Positions 12,751-18,396 of a stretch of 18,396 nucleotides of DNA are shown piece after piece; position 1 is the first letter of the stretch; each line of letters opens with the position of its first letter. The translations under genes were made by a program, and so were the position numbers. The notes beneath the pieces were generated by a model. That model worked only from the letters and a program-made list of their open reading frames with translations, ran no database searches and was not told the origin of the DNA. The stretch comes from an archaeon RBG_16_50_20 (GTDB taxonomy: Archaea > Thermoproteota > Bathyarchaeia > 40CM-2-53-6), in NCBI GenBank assembly GCA_001768965.1, contig MEMY01000017.1:1-18396 (forward strand). Reading direction: 5' to 3'.

Positions 12751-12759
12751 CAATTGTAA

Positions 12760-13075
12760 GTGTGTTGGGTTGGCGTGTTGGTCGTAACCCACCTTCTGTT
12801 TTAGGCGACATTCATCTTATCGGGATACCCGCGCCTCGGGCGGTGTTCACGGGCGCCTATTATCCCTTTCACGGCGTGGGTTGGCCTTTCACCCTTACCG
12901 CCAGTCTCCTCAACGTAAACGCATCATCGTCCACGACTGGCAGAGGTATCTTTCTGCGCCTTTACCCGACCTCTCAGCCGGCACCTCGCGATGCCACGCC
13001 TCCGCCATGTGGGTGGAGTTTCCTCAGGCCCTCACGCAGGGTCCGGAGTCGCCCACCAACTCGCCAATCCACTCT
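12760..13075 (-). ncRNA. rnpB: RNase P RNA (archaeal)
   Basis: The RNA is the catalytic subunit that trims tRNA 5' leaders. On the minus strand the 5' conserved block CTGAGGAAACTCCACCC (about 13027-13011) matches the GAGGAAAGTCC core. The 3' block AGATGAATG ... ACAGAAGGTGGGTTAC (about 12817-12783) matches the other universal core. ACCCAC and GTGGGT can form P4 between them. The ends pair as P1: GTGGATTGGCG near 13073-13063 with CGCCAACCCAAC near 12775-12764. The resulting length, about 315 nt, is normal for archaea. Exact ends are estimated from P1. The plus-strand open frames across this stretch are shadows of RNA structure. Confidence 0.93.
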
Positions 13076-13230
13076 CTCTTGCTCTTTGCGATAAACAAGC
13101 ATTTTGGAGAAGGATTCAGGAGGAGGGCCCCCGGGTGACATGTGTCCGGTCTTGCACACGTAGTTCCTCGGGTTACTAGTCGTGACCGTGGCGGACCATG
13201 GCCGATTCTTGGAACTGAATTCGAGTTCCT

Positions 13231-13240
13231 CTTAAATATG
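13231..13240 (+). promoter_or_regulatory. TATA box of the rhomboid gene
   Basis: CTTAAATATG lies about 35 nt before ATG 13272, the spacing expected for an archaeal promoter with a very short leader. Confidence 0.55.
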
Positions 13241-13271
13241 CGACACAGGCGGATGCCCTCGAAGCGTCCCC

Positions 13272-13868
13272 ATGACTATGATTCAGTACGGTAGGCCAGT
13301 GCGATCTCTCTCCTCACCGACTATCGTACTCATGATTGTCAACATAGCGGTATTTGTGCTGCTAGTGATCGGCGGAGATGAAATGTATTTCTTATTGGCC
13401 CAGGTGGGGACTTTGTTCTTTCAAGAGCACTACTATTGGCAGCTCTTCACGTCGCTTTTCGTCCACTTCGACATACTCCACATACTCTTCAACATGTACG
13501 GCTTGTACTACTTCGGCCGCCTAAACGAATCACACTTCTCACTCCATCAGTATCTCGCAATATACTTCGGCTCGGGATTACTCGGAAACGTAGCGTCATT
13601 GTACCTGATTCCGCCAAACATCCCGTCGGGAGGTGCTTCAGGTGCCATATTCGGACTAGTTGGCTCGTACGTTGCTATCGAGAAAAGAGCTCAACATATG
13701 GGAATGGCGTTGCTCTACGCGGTGCTAATATTTGTTCAGAGCAGTGGACCAGGCGTGAATATTTTCGCTCATCTGTTTGGACTCGTGGGAGGGCTCGTTT
13801 TGGGGCTAGCTTTCGCGCCGAAACATCATCCAGGCGGATATAGCGTCAGCTACACATTGACCAGCTAA
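13272..13868 (+). CDS. Rhomboid-family intramembrane serine protease
   Basis: This 198-residue polytopic membrane protein cleaves other membrane proteins within or near the bilayer. It has about six hydrophobic segments. The catalytic serine is S123 in GASG (GGASGAIFGLVGSYV), and the partner histidine is H167 in AHLFGLVGG. The oxyanion-side H70xxxN74 is present in HILFNMYGLYYFG, and the W-Q-L-F-T-S-L-F-V-H segment precedes it as in the family. All catalytic residues are intact. The ATG at 13272 follows a TATA box by about 35 nt. It converges on hutU with a 50-nt gap. Substrates cannot be told from sequence. Confidence 0.95.
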   Translation: MTMIQYGRPVRSLSSPTIVLMIVNIAVFVLLVIGGDEMYFLLAQVGTLFFQEHYYWQLFTSLFVHFDILHILFNMYGLYYFGRLNESHFSLHQYLAIYFGSGLLGNVASLYLIPPNIPSGGASGAIFGLVGSYVAIEKRAQHMGMALLYAVLIFVQSSGPGVNIFAHLFGLVGGLVLGLAFAPKHHPGGYSVSYTLTS

Positions 13869-13918
13869 CGTACGCGTACATGCGGCCTCTTGTCGGGCGT
13901 TTCGATTGATTTCTTAGA

Positions 13919-15577
13919 CTACGAAAGCATCGGCATTTTGATGCCCTTTTCACGTGCCACTCTCTTGGCGGCGTCGTATCCGGCGTCAGCATGTCTGACC
14001 ACTCCTAATCCGGGATCGGTGGTTAGTACTCGAATGGCGCGTTTTTCGATCTCAGCAGATCCATCGAGGACAAGGCACATGCCCGCGTGAATGCTGTAGC
14101 CAATTCCAACTCCGCCGCCGTGGTGAACCGAAACCCACGTCGCTCCCGCAACGGCGTTTATCAACGCGTTCAGTATTGGCCAGTCAGCGATGGCATCCGA
14201 TCCATCTTTCATGTTTTCAGTTTCCCTTCGCGGTGAAGCCACGCTGCCAGTATCAAGGTGGTCTCTACCGATCCATATTGGGCCGCTCAGCTTTCCTGAG
14301 GCGACCATGTCGTTCACTATCTTTCCAAATCTCGCGCGCTCTCCGTAGCCAAGCCAGCATACTCGTGCTGGTAATCCCTGGAACTTTACCTGAGTTCTAG
14401 CCTTCTCTATCCAGCGGACGAGCTCCTTGCGGTATCCGAATTCTTTCACGAGCATTTCGTCGATCTTGAAGATGTCCTGTGGATCGCCCACAAGCGATGT
14501 CCACCTGAATGGGCCGCGACCTTCACAGAACATTGGTCGGATATATTCAGGGACGAATCCTGAGAAACTGAAGGCTTCTTTGAATCCGTCATCGTAAGCT
14601 TGTTGTCTAATGTTGTTGCCATATTCGAAGGTGATCGCGCCTTTCTGCATCATCTGCACCATCGCCTTCACGTGTACATGCATGCTCTCTCTGGCTCGGC
14701 GGAGATAGTCCTGCGGATCTGATTGTCGGAGCTTGTCCCCCTCGTCTTTGCTCAGTCCTGCTGGGTAGTATCCGTGTAGTGGATCATGGGCAGAGGTTTG
14801 GTCAGTCACAATATCTGGAATAACACCCCGTCTAACGAGGTCCGGATGAACTTCTGCAGCGTTTCCCAACAGTCCGATGCTGACACTCTGATTGGATTCC
14901 CTAGCGTTTTTCACTATTTCTAGAGCTTCATCAAGATCGTCGGTCCATTTCTCAACGAAACCATGCTTCAACCGACGCTCGATAGCTGCCTTGTTGATCT
15001 CAACGATCAGTGCAATGCCATCATTCATCGTTGCCGCAAGCGGCTGAGCGCCCCCCATCTCTCCGAGGCCAGCGCTCAGGACTAGTCGTCCTCTCAGGGA
15101 TCCGTCGAAGTGCTTCTTGGCGACAGCCGCGAAAGTTTCGTAAGTCCCTTGCAAGATCCCCTGCGTTCCTATGAAAGCCCACGAACCTGCTGTCATCTGT
15201 CCATACATTATGAGGCCTTTCTGTTCGAGTTCATAGAAGTAATCCCAAGTAGCCCACTTCGGCACGAGCATTGCGTTTGATATCAGTACTCGGGGCGCCG
15301 AATCATGTGTCTCAAAGACCGCGACGGGTTTGCCGCTTTGAATTAGAAGCGTTTCGATGGGTTGCAGCTCTTTGAGCGTCTCCGTAATCTTCTCAAAGCA
15401 TTCCCAGGATCTCGCGGCCTTCCCTGTCCCACCATAAACAATCAGGTTGTCGGGGTCCTTGGCTATTTCGGGGTCTAGGACGTTGTGAAGCATCCTGTAG
15501 GCGCCTTCAATCTGCCAGTTCTTGCAGTGAAGCGTCTTGCCCATCACCGACGAGACCGTCGGCTTAGTCTTCAACAA
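13919..15577 (-). CDS. hutU: Urocanate hydratase
   Basis: HutU adds water to urocanate, giving 4-imidazolone-5-propionate, the second step of histidine breakdown; it uses tightly bound NAD+ as an electrophile. The 552-residue length is normal. Diagnostic segments are LIVYGGTGKAARSW (about 45-58), SIGLLGNAAEVHPDL in the NAD domain, DQTSAHDPLHGYYPAGL, GPFRWTSLVGDPQDI, and C-terminal SVHHGGGVGIGYSIHAG. The start is TTG at 15577; ATG 15544 is an alternative that still keeps the conserved core. CTTAAAATC on the minus strand (about 15616-15608) lies about 35 nt upstream, so hutU may have its own promoter in addition to readthrough from hutI, 53 nt upstream. Confidence 0.97.
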   Translation of the reverse strand: MLKTKPTVSSVMGKTLHCKNWQIEGAYRMLHNVLDPEIAKDPDNLIVYGGTGKAARSWECFEKITETLKELQPIETLLIQSGKPVAVFETHDSAPRVLISNAMLVPKWATWDYFYELEQKGLIMYGQMTAGSWAFIGTQGILQGTYETFAAVAKKHFDGSLRGRLVLSAGLGEMGGAQPLAATMNDGIALIVEINKAAIERRLKHGFVEKWTDDLDEALEIVKNARESNQSVSIGLLGNAAEVHPDLVRRGVIPDIVTDQTSAHDPLHGYYPAGLSKDEGDKLRQSDPQDYLRRARESMHVHVKAMVQMMQKGAITFEYGNNIRQQAYDDGFKEAFSFSGFVPEYIRPMFCEGRGPFRWTSLVGDPQDIFKIDEMLVKEFGYRKELVRWIEKARTQVKFQGLPARVCWLGYGERARFGKIVNDMVASGKLSGPIWIGRDHLDTGSVASPRRETENMKDGSDAIADWPILNALINAVAGATWVSVHHGGGVGIGYSIHAGMCLVLDGSAEIEKRAIRVLTTDPGLGVVRHADAGYDAAKRVAREKGIKMPMLS

Positions 15578-15630
15578 CTTTGATCACTTAGTACTCGACT
15601 GTCACGGGATTTTAAGTTTCAGCATGAAAC

Positions 15631-16908
15631 TTACGCGTTGAATCGTCCATCCTCAACAACCACATGACCATTCTTTACGACAGAATCGATAACGTTTCTT
15701 CCGAAGCGGTATCCTAGAAATCGATAATCGTCCGCATCAAGAATCAGAATGTCAGCCTTCTTGCCAACCTCGATGCTTCCAATTTCGTGCCCTCTTCGAA
15801 TCGCGTGCGCGGCGTTAATCGTTGAGGCCATGATGGCTTCTGCAGGTGTCATTCTGAGCTTGTAGCAAGCGAGAGCGATGATGAGTTGATGGTTTTCCAA
15901 CCAGCAGCTGGGGCTAAGGTCGCTTCCAAGAGCAACGGGCACGCCATCAGCTATCATCCTTCTCGCGTCCGCATACTTGTCGAGCATAAGTGTGAGTGGT
16001 GCGGCGGGTAGGAGTACTGCGATTACGCCAGCTTCTTTCATTTGCAGTAGTCCCGAATGGGATGCGAACAGAAGGTGATCGGCAGAGACAGCGCCAACTT
16101 GCGCTGCAAGCTCTGCCCCACCTAACGGAAACAGCTCATCCGCATGAATTTTCGGTATCAGTCCAAGTCGCTTTCCCGCTTCCAAGATCCTCCTGGAATC
16201 CTCAATCTCAAAGACCCCCTTCTCGCAGAAAACATCACAGAACACAGCCAGTTTCCTCTTTGCAATTTCAGGTATCCACTCTTCGCAAACTTGCTCGACA
16301 TATTCTGAAACGCGAGTCTGATATTCCGGGGGAATCGCGTGTGCTCCAAGAAATGTTGATACGAGAGTGACTGGTCCTTCGGCGCTTAGTTGCCTCACCA
16401 CCTCTAACGATTTTATTTCGTCCTCCAAGGTGAGACCGTAACCGCTTTTCGCCTCGACCGTCGTCGCGCCGTGAGTGATGAGATTCATGCAGCGTTTCTT
16501 GCAGATTTGCAGGAGTTGCTCTTTGCTCGCGGCACGAGTATCACGCACCGTCCTCAGTATCCCTCCGCCGCTTTGCAGAATCTCGAGATATCCCGCTCCT
16601 TTGATCTTCAACTCGAGCTCTGTTTCGCGGGACCCCGCGAAGACGAGGTGCGTGTGCGCATCAATGAAGCCTGGCGTCACAATTCTCCCTGACGCGTCAA
16701 TGGTCTTCATAGCGGAGTAATTAGCCAAGACTTCGCTCGTTCTTTCGACGGCGAGAATTTTCCCATCATTCACTGCGATAGCGCCATCGTCGATTCTTCC
16801 CAGATCCTCCATTTCCAGGCCGATCGCTGGAGCGTCGCTGTGACCGCGAGCCGTCACCAACTGCTTTGAATGTTCGATGATCAGGTCGACATTTGTTTTC
16901 GCCAACAT
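15631..16908 (-). CDS. hutI: Imidazolonepropionase
   Basis: HutI hydrolyses 4-imidazolone-5-propionate to N-formimino-L-glutamate, the step after urocanate hydratase. It is a 425-residue metal-dependent amidohydrolase with DAHTHLVFAGSRE (83-95), EAKSGYGL, FLGAHAIPPEY, PKIHADEL, ADHLL, and VALGSDLSPSCW followed by STINAAHAI and GKKADILILDADD. All metal and substrate motifs look intact. It is the first gene of a hutI-hutU pair on the minus strand. No histidine ammonia-lyase or formiminoglutamate-processing gene is in the window. It is divergent from the rRNA operon. Confidence 0.97.
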   Translation of the reverse strand: MLAKTNVDLIIEHSKQLVTARGHSDAPAIGLEMEDLGRIDDGAIAVNDGKILAVERTSEVLANYSAMKTIDASGRIVTPGFIDAHTHLVFAGSRETELELKIKGAGYLEILQSGGGILRTVRDTRAASKEQLLQICKKRCMNLITHGATTVEAKSGYGLTLEDEIKSLEVVRQLSAEGPVTLVSTFLGAHAIPPEYQTRVSEYVEQVCEEWIPEIAKRKLAVFCDVFCEKGVFEIEDSRRILEAGKRLGLIPKIHADELFPLGGAELAAQVGAVSADHLLFASHSGLLQMKEAGVIAVLLPAAPLTLMLDKYADARRMIADGVPVALGSDLSPSCWLENHQLIIALACYKLRMTPAEAIMASTINAAHAIRRGHEIGSIEVGKKADILILDADDYRFLGYRFGRNVIDSVVKNGHVVVEDGRFNA

Positions 16909-17319
16909 TCTACCACATTTTCTTTTGCGCGAAGGCTAGAATGATTGTGTAATGTTCTATTCGTTTCGATTGATCGAAATCGAACGTATTCTCGTTTCTT
17001 TAACAGCGGCATGCTTATATTGGCGCTGAAGGCCTAATCATAATTTGTCAACGCGTCCTTTCGACGTGCTGATTCCCCGTGATTACCCGGCGGCGGCGTC
17101 AACTAGACGACGTAGGGCTCTTGCCCTTGGATGAAATGTTGACCTCCAATTGCGGGAACAATAATGAAGGCCCAAACAAACTTGGGTTCCTCACGGCTCC
17201 CATGAACGTTTGGGTCCAAGATAGGCTACAGTCACTCTGCTAAATTCCAGTCCGTTCAATTTCCTTAAACGGCTGTTTTCCGAAAAATCGTCCTAACTGA
17301 CTCAGCTGTCAACTTGTCA
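16909..17319 (+). promoter_or_regulatory. rRNA promoter and 16S 5' leader
   Basis: No gene is seen in these 411 nt. GCTTATATTG (about 17013-17022) is a strong archaeal TATA box on the plus strand, predicting a transcript start near 17043 and a leader of about 280 nt before 16S. The leader should form one side of the 16S processing stem, whose partner lies beyond the window. AT-rich bases near 16965-17000 may include the hutI promoter on the minus strand. Confidence 0.6.

Positions 17320-18396
<1,077 letters not shown>

Noticed and set aside
12744..13179. Several overlapping open frames on both strands
   Set aside because: The stretch contains both universal cores and the P1/P4 pairing of RNase P RNA on the minus strand; the frames are low-stop shadows of a structured RNA.

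Overview
The window is archaeal. It carries about 1.08 kb of an archaeal-type 16S rRNA gene, an archaeal RNase P RNA, CCA-encoding tRNA genes with bulge-helix-bulge (BHB) introns, TiaS, Tsr3, the PyrB/PyrI pair, a V/A-type ATPase F subunit and TATA-like promoters. Base composition is moderate. The dense small tRNA introns and a small intron in 16S at E. coli position 908 suggest the Thermoproteota (TACK) side. I cannot place it more finely without a 16S search.

Layout. 1-435 (-): edge-truncated MJ0037-type metallophosphoesterase. 572-685 (+): tRNA-Gln(TTG) with two introns. 697-1512 (-): ATPase subunit F and pyrI, divergent from pyrB (1586-2506, +). 2504-2536: a three-half-site palindromic operator candidate in front of a winged-helix protein (2571-3326) and an HEYLH zinc-peptidase-like protein (3341-3829). 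3864-6179 (-): 771-aa fusion of an ArsR-type HTH, an ATP-cone and an NrdD-like glycyl-radical domain. 6312-6830 (+): HEAT protein with two His-Glu motifs, like half a deoxyhypusine hydroxylase. 6892-7065 (+): tRNA-Pro(CGG) with four introns. 7074-7107: two copies of a 12-bp repeat. 7202-7417 (+): zinc-ribbon microprotein. 7430-7579 (-): initiator tRNA-Met with four introns. 7848-8222 (+): small membrane protein. 8401-8634 (+): Pro/Tyr/Gln repeat microprotein. 8684-10012 (-): tiaS. 10073-10309 (-): stand-alone Lrp ligand-binding domain. 10435-12521 (+): nnr and tsr3. 12760-13075 (-): RNase P RNA. 13272-13868 (+): rhomboid protease. 13919-16908 (-): hutU and hutI. 17015-18396 (+): rRNA promoter, leader and 5' part of 16S.

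How the parts fit. Much of the window concerns RNA maturation: three intron-bearing tRNAs, RNase P RNA for their 5' ends, TiaS for tRNA-Ile2 wobble modification, Tsr3 for small-subunit rRNA modification, and the rRNA gene itself. The metabolic genes are pyrimidine synthesis (pyrBI), NAD(P)HX repair (nnr) and two steps of histidine breakdown (hutU, hutI; no hutH here).

The main discovery candidate is intron density. Eleven BHB introns of 12-47 nt lie in four RNA genes. Two tRNAs carry four introns each, and all three tRNAs have one at position 59/60 in the T-loop. Each tRNA reconstructs to a normal-length cloverleaf when cut after the second nucleotide of each bulge. Ordinary tRNA scanning could easily miss these genes.
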